A stretch of 64,000 bases of DNA from Pseudophaeomoniella oleicola (Eukaryota > Ascomycota > Eurotiomycetes > Phaeomoniellales > Phaeomoniellaceae). A program made the translations under genes and the position numbers. Every line of letters starts with the position of its first letter. Position 1 is the stretch's first letter. Below, one piece after another: positions 1-11,607 of the stretch. The DNA is taken from contig QWDQ01000017.1 of the NCBI GenBank assembly GCA_003868215.1, forward strand, positions 1 to 64,000, read 5' to 3'. The notes beneath the pieces are model-generated. The model made no database searches and was not told the DNA's origin. It saw nothing but the letters and a program-made list of their open reading frames with translations.

Positions 1-75
1 AGTCCTATCTACCTAGGTAGGGTATCTATCTAACCATCATCTTGATCCATATTATCTCTCGACCTCTTCCCCGCT

Positions 76-136
76 CCCCCCCCCCCCCCCCCCCCCCCCT
101 TTTTTTTCCCCCCCCCCCCCCCCCCCCCCCCCCCCC
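76..136. repeat. poly-C / poly-T / poly-C tract
   Basis: Seen directly: 24 C, then 8 T, then 29 C, with no interruption. Such a tract is prone to slippage and to sequencing error, so its exact length should be treated with caution. The minus strand is G-only here and could form unusual DNA structures. Confidence 0.9.
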
Positions 137-633
137 TTCATTTCTGCTAAATTGTGTATATATATATCCTCCCATAGCATACATTGATTTCTCTTTTCTC
201 ACAGAGAAAATGGAAAAAAAAAAAGCAAGTTACTGTAACTTGGTGGGTTCTTCTTTTTTTTCAAAAAAAAATTAAAATTGATTGTAGATTTTTTTCAAGC
301 ATTTCCTTTTATATATCTAGTTCCGCTCCTCCTCCTCCTCCCCCGCATTCTTGTCTTCCCTCTCACTCACTGGAAGAGTCAGAGATGGAAAGAATGGATG
401 CGAAGTCTTGATAGAAGGAAGTGCAAATGGAGAAAAAGTCACAGTAGAAATAGACAGACAGATAGATACTGTTCAAACAATAATCTGAGGAACAATTTTG
501 GGAACCGCTCTCCACCCACAACCACCACCAACCCCTTTTTCCTTTGGTTAATAGAGTGTATCATACAATGAAAAGACATTAAATACGGCTTGAATTTCCG
601 CCTCCCCCCGCGCCGCCCAGCCCGGCCCAAAGA

Positions 634-661
634 GAAGAAGAAGAAGAAGAAGAAGAAGAAG
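634..661. repeat. (GAA)n microsatellite
   Basis: About nine tandem GAA units, directly visible. It sits about 60 bases beyond the stop codon of the minus-strand gene at 718-1252, so it is probably in or just past its 3' untranslated region. Confidence 0.9.
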
Positions 662-717
662 CAAGATAACCAAAATCGAATTCGTTCATTCATTGCAATT
701 TTTTTCGTGTAGATGAA

Positions 718-1252
718 TCAAGTCTTCCCGAGTGAGGTTACGAACTTGAAGGCTGTTGGCAGGAGAGTCAGTGAATGAAATTGGTGTGAGATGAGATTGG
801 ACCTTCATGTGCGAGGAGAGGATGAAAGGGAGATATTTGAGGGTGATAGGAGTGTTTGGGTAGGTGGATAAATAGATAGGTTACATACCTTTTTTCATAT
901 CTTTGAGACCTTGTAGTCTCATCTGTACGAGTTCTTGGGTTGGGCTCTCGGCGTACAGCTGCTGTTGCTGTTCCTTCTGTTGTTGTTTTTCTTGCTTCCT
1001 CTGTCTTTCCTGCCACTGAGCTTCGGCCTTTTGTTTCTCGGCTGTCAGGATTGATGTTTTAGAACGGAGTGATGATGTGTCGTCGCCGCCAGATGATGAT
1101 GAGGCAGTAGCGTTATCCTTGGTCGTGGTGGCTGCGGTCGGAGTAGTATCTGATGAATACTTCTTTGCAGAGGCCCTGTTGACGGCCAAGGAGTGCATGG
1201 TGAGTTCTGGGTCGACGACGGGCATCTGGTACGGGAAGCTGGAGTTTCGCAT
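718..1252 (-). CDS. small charged hypothetical protein, two exons
   Basis: I do not recognise the family. Exon 1 (889-1252) starts at MRNSSFPYQMPVVDPEL. It continues through a Ser/Thr/Ala-rich stretch into a Glu/Lys/Gln-rich, probably helical or coiled-coil segment and ends at a GTATGT donor. The next good acceptor (CCAACAG) restores the frame to a 35-nt exon 2 (718-752) ending KAFKFVTSLGKT and a stop, giving 132 residues. Exon lengths 364 and 35 sum to a whole number of codons. The frame is also open upstream of the chosen ATG for about 20 codons, so a further upstream exon is possible. No signal peptide or membrane segment is visible. The product could be a small nuclear, mitochondrial or assembly-factor protein; the sequence does not decide this. 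Confidence 0.5.
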
Positions 1253-2536
1253 GTCGACGGTGTTCGGTGGACTGGTTTGGATGGGGAGTACTGATTGGTG
1301 AATGGTTCTTGTGTGCAGAGATCGATGTGGGAGATATATAATTATATTTCTTATATCAATGCGAACGATGAATGCGAGACTGTATACTGAAAGACAAGAG
1401 GAAACATCAAACCATTTGGATCTGAGGGTTTACTTATACCTTTTTCTATTCAAATGTCATCCCTTCCTAAATACCGGTCAGGCAGCCAGATGACTCTGTT
1501 GCTAGCCTTACGTTGTCATCTCAAAGCACAAAGCGAACCTTCTTTTTGCTTGAAAGTGGACCAGGCATTGGTAAATCCAATGCATATGTCGGAGTCGGTG
1601 TTGAGGACCTTGGTTGGTCTTCGTAACTGGTTGCTTAGCGAAGTGCCTGAGATAATAAGCCATTGCGGACTGTGATGAGTCATTTATCGGCATTGGAAAT
1701 TGTTTGTTCGGGCGTAGGAATCTCAGGTCAGCTTTTGGATGTATTATGTGTTCGTACCAGAATAGTATGTCGACTCGCAGTTACATCCAAGGGGAAATGA
1801 CTCATCTGAGGTGGGTGTTCTTACCAGTCATGGAAGAACGTTCCTCAAAATGTTGTCTTTGTCAGCACTCCTACCCCGACTTGATTCTATTCCGACTCCG
1901 AACGTCTATCGGGATCTCCCCAAATACGTCTCTGCGAAGGTACACAATTACGTACACACCTCATCACCTAGTACGTACCTAGGTAGTTACTAATGAACTA
2001 ACACATCAAAAATCGGTTGCCTGTCGATGACAAACTTCCAGAAACAATATATGCGAACGGGCTCAAGGCTGAAGGCTGAGGACGAAGGTTTACACTTATT
2101 ACCAAAGTCCGAATCCTCGGATGCCCTACTCATCAACTATGATACCAGGATCACCGACACGATCTAGTATGATTTAACCCCGACTTTCCAAGCCGAAAAG
2201 GCCTTTTGAGACTCATGACTAAGGATAAATTCGGGGGTGATGATGGAGGCGCATTGAATGTGACATTTCACGAGCAGCTTTGCTGCTATTGCAGCGTATT
2301 ATGCAATCACACGTAGCAACTCCGAGTGAAGGATCGGAATGAAAGGGGCTTTGTTTTTAGAGAGTCGCTAATGTGATCACCCTTGCTGGAATGTGTCAAG
2401 CTTTCCATAGCGGATGCAGTTGTCCGCTATCTAGGCTGCCTCCAAAGATCGGAATCGAAGATGAATGTGTTTCGAGAAGGCTTGTTGTGATGAGTAAGCG
2501 CGCTGAGAATAGATCTCGGGGTCGGACTGGTGGTAG
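1253..2536. other. intergenic region, no gene seen
   Basis: The 1.3 kb between two minus-strand genes contains only short open frames without domain-like sequence. An A/T-rich TATAATTATATATC-like block on the minus strand near 1332-1345 could be the core promoter of the gene at 718-1252. A perfect TACCTAGGTA palindrome lies at 1976-1985, one of several copies in the window. Confidence 0.6.
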
Positions 2537-2932
2537 TCACTGGGACTGTTCTCGGATAGTCGTCTCATCAACCAAAGACCACACTTGACATATCCTGCCG
2601 TCCCTAAATTTATAGAATACGTGCTCCGAAAACGTGATGGGCTTGCCTGTCGGCTCATAACTTAGGAAGTTTTCCAACAGAACGCAGTCCCGAAACATGA
2701 TTCGACACGATACCTCATCCTTGTCGTTGACGACCAACAGCTCCGGATCGAAGCTAAGGTTCCCTACGCTTTTGAAGCTGCTGGCGATCATATCCTGATA
2801 CTCCGAACGCGTCAGAGCTTTGCCATTGTACGTCAGCTCGTCGTGTACAAAATCCTGAAGTTCGTGGACTCTGCCGGAATTAAGGTAAGAGAGATACTGG
2901 CGGTAGTGGGCTTCAAGTTGCTCTGGGCCCAT
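2537..2932 (-). CDS. SnoaL-like / NTF2-fold small protein
   Basis: Single-exon protein of 131 residues from the ATG at 2932 (MGPEQLEAHYRQYLSYL). The pattern of an N-terminal helix followed by VHDELTYNGKALTRSEYQDM, then strands ending in VFYKFRDGRICQVWSLVDE, is that of SnoaL-like polyketide cyclase or ester-cyclase proteins, which adopt the NTF2 cone fold. In that family the fold makes a small ligand pocket; substrates vary, so no reaction can be assigned. The frame is open 54 codons further upstream to 3094, but that extension is low in family-like sequence and I prefer the internal start, where the domain begins. No partner synthase is adjacent; the next gene (+) is a metallo-beta-lactamase-fold hydrolase. 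Confidence 0.75.
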   Translation of the reverse strand: MGPEQLEAHYRQYLSYLNSGRVHELQDFVHDELTYNGKALTRSEYQDMIASSFKSVGNLSFDPELLVVNDKDEVSCRIMFRDCVLLENFLSYEPTGKPITFSEHVFYKFRDGRICQVWSLVDETTIREQSQ

Positions 2933-3816
2933 TGTTTCAGTGCTTTGTAGTAGATCTTTGACGCGTGTGAGTTGATGTCTGGAGGAACACCAATGTTGGA
3001 TTACACGGTCATCAGTGGGTCTAGAAGAGGACACTTGCGTTGTCTGAAATGCTTGTTCCTCGTCACGAGCGGGAGATGGCGGATACCAAACCAAGGTACT
3101 AGTATTTGGTTCCGAGGTCGAGTTACTCGTGATGTTTGTTTGTACTCTCCATGAAAATGGGCAGTCATCATCAAATCATGGCTGTCGCTACGGCCATACT
3201 GGCTATTTATGGTAGTCTAACAGCCGACAGAACGACTACCAGGGGTACTTGGTATCCCCATGAAGGACGCCACTATCGACAGCCACAATCGTCATTGATA
3301 CCGCTGACACACTAGTACTGTATTTATTGATTGACATACGTAGGGGAAAGCGTCAACAGAGTCGTGATATGAGAGTATTACGCTGGATCATTCAATGGGG
3401 TAATTAGCCCTTCCACCCCGTATGGGCTTTAATTTGGATTCCTGATGCTTACCATTTCTCATCCATTGACAATTTCCCAATCCCAGATGACCGTCCATCA
3501 TATCGTTATTCTGGAGCCTGGACTTATCTTGATCGGAATTTTGATGGCAATAACAACTTGAGGTTGATGAGAACCCCGAATTGGGTCTCTTATAGTAGGA
3601 AAAAGGAAAAAGGAAAAGGGAAAGGAAAAGGGGGAAGTTGTGGTTTATTGCGAAAGATGATGCTGGATAACGTCATTGTTCGCTCTCGACGTGTGGGAGA
3701 ATGCAATGCAGTGCAATATTTCCCTTGAGGAAATACGATAGAAGAGTCCGATGATTCGCCAATAGATCCTCTACATATATGATTCTCAAAGATATATACA
3801 ATTCATATAACGTTGA
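2933..3816. promoter_or_regulatory. divergent upstream region with polypurine tract
   Basis: This is the shared upstream region of the minus-strand SnoaL-like gene and the plus-strand metallo-hydrolase. A strand-biased purine tract (A/G only, about 3597-3636, units like GGAAAAA) lies about 220 bases before the hydrolase start. No further gene is supportable. In filamentous fungi polypurine/polypyrimidine tracts are common in promoters; a specific regulator cannot be named. Confidence 0.5.
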
Positions 3817-3858
3817 TTGAAACCAGAATCCGCCAAAAAGGAGGGAAAGACGAGAATT

Positions 3859-5323
3859 ATGACCAAATCTCTCACAATCGATCCAAACACTCGACGTGCT
3901 CCGACTCGCGATTTTCCTGCAGGCCGACAGCTACCCGATCATCTTCCTGACGACAAGCAGGTAAAAGTCCACCCGGCCAAAAGCGGGAACGAGAATGCTT
4001 CGCTGCTGTTCGTGGGGACGGCGACATGTCTATTGTATGGTTACTGAGATTCTCAACTACTATGTCTTACTCTTTACCCGCGCGTGAACGATTGAGGGTG
4101 GGGAGACAAGGCTAATGTTGTCTATCGTGTCTTGACAGGGAATGGGAGGGTATTCGAGTGATGACTGATGTATGGCGATCATGTCATAGTTACTTCGAAG
4201 GGATTGTGTTGGCTAACATAACCATATAGCCGAACTTCCTGCATGCTGGAGATCACGTACATCTGGGACCTGGGGTGACAGGGACGAGAAAGACAAATCC
4301 AGCTGTTGACCTACACGACCTGCCTAACATCGATCTGGTTCTTCTTTCCCACTATCATGCGTAAGCCTCACGGCGTTATCAGGAACGGACGTACCGCTAT
4401 GTCCGTGGTGTCCACGGGGGTTCCATACTGACTTGAGGCACAGTGACCATTTTGATCAAAAGGTTGAGGAATCGTTGCGTCGGGACTTGCCAATAATCAC
4501 AACACCCCATGCCAAAGAGCATCTGGGTGGTAAAGGCGATGAATCGTTCACTCAAGTGAACGATTTGGACTTCTTCCAAGACATGTTTGTCAACGTTGGC
4601 GCCACACCGAATGGATCCAAAAAGCCGAAGATTAAAGTCACAGGAACACCTGGAAAGCATGTCGGAGATGGTCTCCTCGCGAAAGCAAACGAATATCTCC
4701 AAGCCGTAAGTGATCTTGGTCAATCTAGAGTCGAAGACTGACCAATGCTGATAACGAGGGAATTAGGTGCCGCCGACAAATGGATGGCTTGTCGAACTTG
4801 GGTACGGGCCACCATCCGGTGACGATGAGGCATTCCAGTGCGGTTACAGGTCATCATATCTGGCGTCACTGATGGTGTATCATGCTGACTCGAAGTGTAC
4901 AGAATATATATCTCCGGCGACACTCTGATGGTAGACGACCTGAAAGCGATTCCTGAGCATTGTAAAGGAAAGAACGTGGATTTGATGCTGATTCATCTCG
5001 GTGGCACAACAATACCATCTCCATCCATGCCACTGTTGATGGTAACCATGGACGCGAAACAAGGAATTGAACTAGTCAAGTTGATTAAGCCCGACCTCAC
5101 TATCCCGATCCATTATGAGTAAGTTGTGCCCCTGACATCTTGACCGACAAGAGAAAGCCTAGGCGTGAGCTTGCTGACCTGGTGTTACAGCGATTACGAC
5201 GTATTTCTCTCCCCGTTAAAAGATTTCCAGGAGGAAATCACCAAGGCGGGTCTGGACAATGAGGTGGTCTATCTTGACCGTGGTGATGTTTTCCAGTTCA
5301 ATGTGAAAAGCTTAGAGACATGA
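3859..5323 (+). CDS. metallo-beta-lactamase-fold hydrolase (UlaG/NAPE-PLD-like)
   Basis: Seven exons by hand: 3859-4034, 4139-4169, 4230-4360, 4444-4705, 4767-4849, 4903-5118, 5191-5323, giving 343 residues; all phases agree. The protein shows the metal-binding signature HYHADH (HxHxDH, near residue 115), a second histidine in TPGKHVGDG, the metal-bridging aspartate in YISGDTL and the final histidine in IPIHYDDYD. These are the expected ligands for a di-metal hydrolase. The order resembles predicted Zn-dependent hydrolases of the UlaG/NAPE-PLD group, which cleave phosphodiester or lactone bonds; the substrate is unknown. An in-frame ATG 14 codons upstream (3817) is an alternative start. No signal peptide is evident, so a cytosolic location is likely. 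Confidence 0.85.
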
Positions 5324-5943
5324 GGCTGGACATGCAGGATATCACCTAATTACCATGTCAAGACCACTTGGATTGTACAATGTTTTGATAACTTATGTTC
5401 GTAAAGAAATCAATCCCGCTAGAGCCGCGCGTGTCCATTGTTTATCTTGATTCATGCTCTCCATTTCTTTCATCTTCTTATAACGATTGTATTCCAGCGA
5501 ACATAACAGATGAACCAGTATTAAAATCGCGACCCAGGAACATTCGATAAAATCCCTCGAAAAGGTACGTAGACTCGATCAACTTTTGAGAGTTGCCCTG
5601 CCTTAACCAACACTCTTTCGCGGCCGCTTACTTATCAGCCTCGCAACTAAGCGCATCTTACCTGTTTCAGTGGCCTCAGGCGCCACTACGGAATGGGAAG
5701 CGTGTTGTCAGTATGACATCGTTGCGATCATCATGCTTTTTTCGGAAAACCACATTATTTCCGTTTTGGCCGTTCCTGGATCACCAGTGATGATGTGTAG
5801 ATAATCACTTACTTTCTTTTTACTTCACATGGTATTTGTTGTTTTCTCAAAGTCTCTTGGGGTTGTTTGTCTAGAAGTTCCTGCAGCGGCGTGGATTTCT
5901 ATCGAGTAGACAGTGTTCTATGCCTTGATTTATCTCCCGAGCA
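5324..5943. other. intergenic region between two plus-strand genes
   Basis: No gene is visible. The stretch holds the 3' end of the metallo-hydrolase transcript and the upstream region of the NADH dehydrogenase gene. Short open frames here have no domain-like sequence. Confidence 0.6.
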
Positions 5944-7721
5944 ATGGCCACAGGAGTTCCTTGCAGGCTCGCCCGGCTTCGGGTCTTGCCATCAACACAG
6001 ACTCGGTCAAGCTTTCTCAAATCATCTTCCAGTTCATTTTTCCCATCATGTATCAAGGCCCAAGTCCGTTGGTCGACCATGGACGCCATCAAAGGTGATC
6101 GCGAACGAATTGTAATACTAGGTTCAGGATGGGGAGGTAAGGATCGATCTCTGCTGGACGCTATTCACACCCCGTTGATAAGAGTGCAGGTTATGTATTA
6201 TCAAGAGATCTTGCACACAAGAAATTTCAGCCTGTTGTCATATCACCCAGATCTTACTTCGTCTTTACTCCTCTGCTGAATGAAGCTACTGTGGGCACGA
6301 CTGAGTTTCGGACGATAGTCGAGCCTGTCCGCGATTATCGAAAGGGTGTTGAGCTTGTCCAAGGGTGGGCTGACGCGGTTGACTTTGATAAGAAGATCAT
6401 TCGAGTCGAGGAGGCCATCTCTGATCCACATGTGACCAAAGCCATGCTTCCTGGAACTAAAGGGCCAACTAGCCAGACGAAAGGCCAGACGTTTGAAGTC
6501 CCCTACGACAAACTTGTCATTGCCGTTGGATCTTACTGTCAGACGTTCGGCACGAAGGGTGTAAAAGAAAACGCCATGTTTCTGAGAGATGTTGGTGATG
6601 GACGCAAAGTCAGAAAGCGTGTTTTGGAGCTGTTCGAGATTGCTGGTCTTCCCACGTTTGACGATGACATGAGGAAATGCCTCCTTCATTTCGCCATTGT
6701 TGGAGGAGGTCCTACTGGTATGGAATTCGCAGCCGAGTTGCGAGATCTGATTCGTGACGACCTCAGCAAGCTCTATCCGGAGCTGGTGAAGTTCGTCAAA
6801 GTCACCGTCTTCGATGTTGCACCCAAGGTTTTGCCTATGTTTGATGAAACATTGGCATCATACGCTATGGAGCAATTTGGCAAAGAAGGAATCGAGGTGA
6901 AGACGTCTCATCACGTCGAAGAGCTTAGACGAGGTCTGCCTTCTGACATGCCCAGGCCCAAGCAGGACCTTCCCCCAGAGGAACGGAAAGGGGGCTGTTA
7001 CACCATCAAAACGAAGGAGGAAGGAGAAATCGGCATTGGTTTATGCGTTTGGAGTACAGGCAACTGCCCCAACCCATTCATTGATAACGCTTTTGGGAAA
7101 CCTTTCAAGCTACCTTCGAAGTCTGCTATGATTGAAGAAGGCGAAAAGCCGGGTCGAGAATCCGCACCACCATCAGCAGAGAAGAAAGACGTTGATCCGA
7201 CCCAGCGAGAATGGAGGATCTCTCGCCATCCTAAGATCGGGGCTCTCCTGGTTACCGACAGATTCCAGGTCCAACTCGAGACCGCCAAGGATCAGTCAGA
7301 GGAAACCTCGGATTCGGAAACGACTACCCGCGCCATCATGCGAGACGTTTTTGCTTTGGGGGATTGTGCGGTTCTGGCTTCCGGTCCTCTGCCGCCAACC
7401 GCTCAGGTTGCAAATCAAGAGGCTCAGTGGCTCGCAAAAGTCCTGAACCAGGACACCATCAACCAAGAGGTTTTCAAATTCAAGGACCTGGGGGTCATGA
7501 CCTACCTTGGTGGATCCAGAGCCCTCATGCAGGGCGGCGAGGCAAAGGGGGAGAAGGCTGGCAGACAACACAGCCATACCATTGACCTTAAAGGCAAACA
7601 AGCATATCTGCTTTGGAAGGGGGCTTATCTAGGAATGACAATGAGCTGGAAAAACAGGATCTTGGTCTGGACATATTGGGTGATCACGAAGATATTTGGT
7701 AGAGACATCACCAGGTTCTAG
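5944..7721 (+). CDS. type II (alternative) NADH:ubiquinone oxidoreductase, mitochondrial
   Basis: Two exons (5944-6136 and 6190-7721) give 574 residues. The enzyme family oxidises NADH and passes electrons to ubiquinone through FAD without pumping protons, at the inner mitochondrial membrane. The first Rossmann motif is IVILGSGWGGYVLS, interrupted by the intron exactly at the glycine run. The second (NADH) motif is FAIVGGGPTGMEFAAEL, and the FAD contact DVFALGDCA is present. The C-terminal KGAYLGMTMSWKNRILVW resembles the membrane-contact segment of this family. The first 45 residues (from MATGVPCRLARLRV) are rich in Arg, Ser and Pro with no acidic residue, as expected for a mitochondrial presequence, which supports the upstream ATG over the internal one at 6079. 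The sequence does not show which side of the inner membrane it faces. Confidence 0.9.
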
Positions 7722-8706
7722 AGCGTCGGCAATAGGGGTAAAGGATGGATATTTGGTCCTGCCAAGATAAGATATATCACAACCCGACGTGTGACATACT
7801 ATAGATCTTTAGTGATGTTGTGAGCGTCTTGGTAATGTTACCTTGCTAGTAGTTTAGTCTAGATATTGTGTATCATAGTAAGGCCCATCAGCTATGGATG
7901 AGCTGTCAACCAATGTGCTTTCTGGCCGACGCACGAGAATGGGATCTCCGACAATCTCTAGATATACTCCCCAACATACGATCTTAGGAGAACGAGCAAG
8001 GATGGCTTACCACCCAATAACCATTCCCAATTAGCAACCACCTTCTTCGATGGCGCTGTTGATGTATTGTAGGCATCTCATGCTACCAATGAGTGGTCAG
8101 AGAGGGAGTGATGGCTTTTGCATCCTTGCTCCTGAAGACTGAATACGCGGGGGAATACGGTTTATCAATCCGTATACCATGCCTCCGCCCCCCGCATAAT
8201 TCATCCTTAGTCGAAACTCCTTCCCCGACTTTACCCCAGATTATTGCAACTATCTAACGTCTATTGTCAACCACCAGTCAAACCAGTCATAGGCAGCCAC
8301 CTCTTCATTGTTTCTCACCCAGCAGGTAATGGTATCTTGGCTTCTGATCAAGGGCTTTCATGAGACCCAAGAGCTGGAATGGGCAACCGTTGATGTCGAT
8401 CAAATGGTCCGGAATGGATGAGATGCTATGCATGTCAGATTATTGGCTGGCGTTCATGACAGCCTTGAGACTTGAGAGGATCATGAGACTCCAACACTGC
8501 ACCTCTTCGCGGGGTCTAAGCACGAGATGCGGAAGAAGGTGGCGCTGGGTAGGGTTGCATGGAACCAAATGTGCCATGGCTCCTTCATGCTTCCTGCCCC
8601 CATAAATTCACATATTCCCCCCTCTCGATCTACTGGCGTTCCTCGGATTCTGAGATCTGAAAAACAGCTTTTGGAAGCATTGTTGAGCCAGACGAAGGTA
8701 GTCAAG
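7722..8706. other. intergenic / promoter region of the sugar transporter
   Basis: About 1 kb without a supportable gene. Open frames at 8360-8770 are short, and one of them merely runs in frame into the transporter start. The stretch should contain the transporter promoter, but I recognise no specific element. Confidence 0.55.
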
Positions 8707-10879
8707 ATGGTTCGCAAAATCTACAACGTCTACTTCCTCTGTGGCTTTGCCACCCTTGGTATATTATCCTAGAGACTGCCGTCATGCAGGCACTGACAGG
8801 CAGCAGGTGGTGGCCTTTTTGGCTTTGATATTAGTTCAATGAGCGGTATGGATCGAATCATTCTCGGCAAGCCGTCGCATTAATTTCGAACAGGTGTTTT
8901 GGGCACGGATGCCTACCTCAACTACTTCAAAGTCGGGTCAGGCCAGTATAGACAGGTAAGGAAGACTGAAGTCATCCGTTGGCCTTCAAAAGCTTAGATC
9001 CTACTTCAGGGAGGCATTACCTGTGCCATGCCATTTGGTTCTCTGGTGGGAGCGCTCATGTCAAGTTTCATTGCCGACCGTTACTCCCGCGTTACTGCTA
9101 TCCAAGCTTCCTCGACCTTATGGATTCTTGGTTCAATGTAAGTAGACGCGTCTCCTTATGAATTAAATCTGCTAACATACACAGCCTGATGACCGCTTCT
9201 AATGGCATCGCTCTATTGTGCGTCGGTCGCGTAATCGCTGGTCTTTGTGTTGGTATCGCCTCCGCTATGGTTCCGGTCTATCAATCAGAAATTGCTCCAA
9301 AAGAAATACGTGGGCGCGTAGTCTCCTTGCAGCAATGGGCTATAACCTGGGGTATACTCATTCAATACTTCATTGTACGTTGTCGTCTATCATTTGGCCC
9401 ATCCCCTACTCTAACGTATACCAGCAATACGGTGCAAGCTATGTAGATGGAGGCCCCAATAACCCTCACCAAGGCACAGCCGCCTTCCGTATCCCTTGGG
9501 GTATACAAATGGTTCCCGGATTCATTCTTTTCTTCGGGATGTTCTTCTACCCCAAGTCACCAAGATGGCTTGCAGGCAAAGATCGATGGGAAGAGTCTCT
9601 ACAAGTCCTCGCCAATCTCCACGGCCAGGGAGACGTCAATCACCCGAAAGTCCTTGCCGAGTTCAAAGAAATCGAAGATGCCATCCGATTTGAACGAGAG
9701 CAGGCAGTTAGCAGCTACAAAGCTCTTGTCGAGCCGAGGATGTTCAAGCGTGTTTTCCTGGGCATGAGTATCCAGATGTGGTCACAACTTTGCGGTATGA
9801 ATGTCATGATGTAAGTTTTTTCACACCTTTCATTCAAGATCATTCTACTAAAAGTGAAACGTGTAGGTACTATATCGTGTACATAATGGAATCAACGGGC
9901 ACTGGTTCTCCTCTACTCACAGCCTCGATTCAATATATATTGAATACCGCTCTAACTTTACCTGCAATCATATACCTCGACAAGTTTGGCCGACGTCGGG
10001 CGCTTTGCATTGGATTCTTCCTACAATCCATCTTCCTATACATAGAAGGAGGTCTGCAAGCGGGCTATGGACGACCAAATGACTTTTCGAATCCGAAACT
10101 CAACGCCATCAGTTGGACTGTGGCCGATCATCCGGGCGTTGGAAAGGCAATCATCGCACTGTCATATCTGTTCGTTTGTTCCTTTGCCACGACGGTCGGG
10201 TAAGTCTTTGATCCAGTGCGTTTGCAACGCTGAAACTGATTCGTTCTCCTCCTTTCCATCCATTCGCTAACACCGTGCGCCTAGGCCGACGTCCTGGACC
10301 TATCCGGCTGAGATCTACCCAGCCAAAATTCGCGCCAAAGCCGTCTCCCTGTCAACCGCCTCAAATTGGATCTGGAACTGTCTCCTCTCCCTCTTCGTCC
10401 CTCCACTATTGTGGTCAATTAATTGGAAGATGTACATGATGGTAAGCTAGCACTCTTATTTCTCAACCTTCTCACCCTTCATGTATTTGTCCCTTCTCAC
10501 CTTTCATCCACTACATTCATCTTATATCATTTCGTCATCTAAAGTTTTATATATCTCTTAACCTCCCTCCCATAAATTGTCTCCATCCATTCCCATCCAT
10601 CACATACACCTCCGCAACTAAATCTTTTCTTTTTTTCTCTTTCTCCAGTTCGCCGCCTTCAACACCGTCGCCTTCATCCACATGTTCCTCTTCGCGCCCG
10701 AAACAAAGGGTTTCACGCTCGAGGAAATGGACGAAATCTTCGACAGCGGCGTGCCCGCCTGGCGCAAACACGGCGCCACCTCGAAACTCGACTCGCTCGC
10801 CAAGGAGATCGAGGAAGGGAAAGTTAAAGTTGATGCCGAGGTGGTCGAGAGGGCGCAGGAGAAGGTTTTGGGGTTGTGA
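8707..10879 (+). CDS. MFS sugar transporter (hexose/monosaccharide type)
   Basis: Nine exons by hand: 8707-8758, 8807-8845, 8894-8955, 9010-9137, 9185-9374, 9425-9810, 9867-10199, 10285-10441 and 10649-10879, in phase, giving 525 residues. It is a 12-helix plasma-membrane permease of the sugar porter family, expected to carry hexoses by proton symport or facilitated diffusion. Family marks are GGLFGFDISSMSG in helix 1, SFIADRYSR after helix 2, VPVYQSEIAPKEIRGR between helices 4 and 5, YLDKFGRRRA in the second half, WTYPAEIYPAKIRAKA, and the exit signature LFAPETKGFTLEEMD. The cytosolic tail is short and acidic/basic. Exact substrate cannot be read from sequence. It neighbours a flavin monooxygenase gene on the opposite strand, converging with it. 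Confidence 0.92.
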
Positions 10880-11607
10880 ATGAAGAAAGATGATGACGGT
10901 GGTAGGCTGGTGGGAGAGTGGGTGGGGGGCTTGAGAAAGGGAGGAGGATGAGGAATGGCAGGGGAAAGGCTGAAGGGAGATTGTTCTTTACTTTTTGAAT
11001 GATGATTGTACTTATGTCTTTTGGCTCCCATTCTTTCTCACTACGAATATGACTACGAATATGACTATGACTATTACTACCATGAAATTTTCACGCGTAA
11101 CAAGCTACTGTAACCCATTCCTCCTTCTCTATATATATATATCCCTGAGAATACGAATTTCTTCTCTTTCCTTCTTTCTCATAACACGGCGATACCTAGT
11201 AGTATACCTAGCATCATACGCAACATTAAGCTATGCGATATGAAACATGTTCTGCGGGCTTTGATTTTTATAACGGGCATATCAGATAGCTAAGATAGGT
11301 ACCTAGATAGAGATATGACTTGGCAAGGTAATATAAATAATTGACTTTTGGTTTTGATACAGGTGTACAGGACAGATCCGTAAAGCGGAGTGCCGATGAT
11401 CAGGAGGCCGTTCAATAGCTTGGATGGTTGAGCTATCCTGAGGATGCTGGATATAGGATCTGCTCGAAACGTAAAATGCTCGAGAGCTGCCCAAGCGGTC
11501 AGTTTTGTTCCGGTGTAGGCAAGCTAATCAATCTCCATCCTTCAGATCGTCCTTCTCTCTGTTCGCCTCATTGCTTCTTCGAGGAATTTCTGAAGAACGT
11601 ACACGGC
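10880..11607. other. convergent 3' intergenic region
   Basis: Between the stop codons of the plus-strand transporter and the minus-strand monooxygenase. It contains a short tandem repeat of a TACGAATATGAC unit (about 11042-11065) and A/T-rich tracts consistent with 3' ends. No gene seen. Confidence 0.6.

Larger units (their letters stand above)
1..717. other. intergenic stretch with homopolymer and trinucleotide tracts
   Basis: No gene can be supported here. The stretch opens with a TACCTAGGTA palindrome (10-19), then carries a C run of 24, a T run of 8 and a C run of 29 (76-136), several A/T-rich runs, and a GAA repeat (about 634-661). The open frames over it are proline- or lysine-rich products of the simple repeats and are not genes. 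It lies downstream of the small minus-strand gene that ends at 718. Confidence 0.7.
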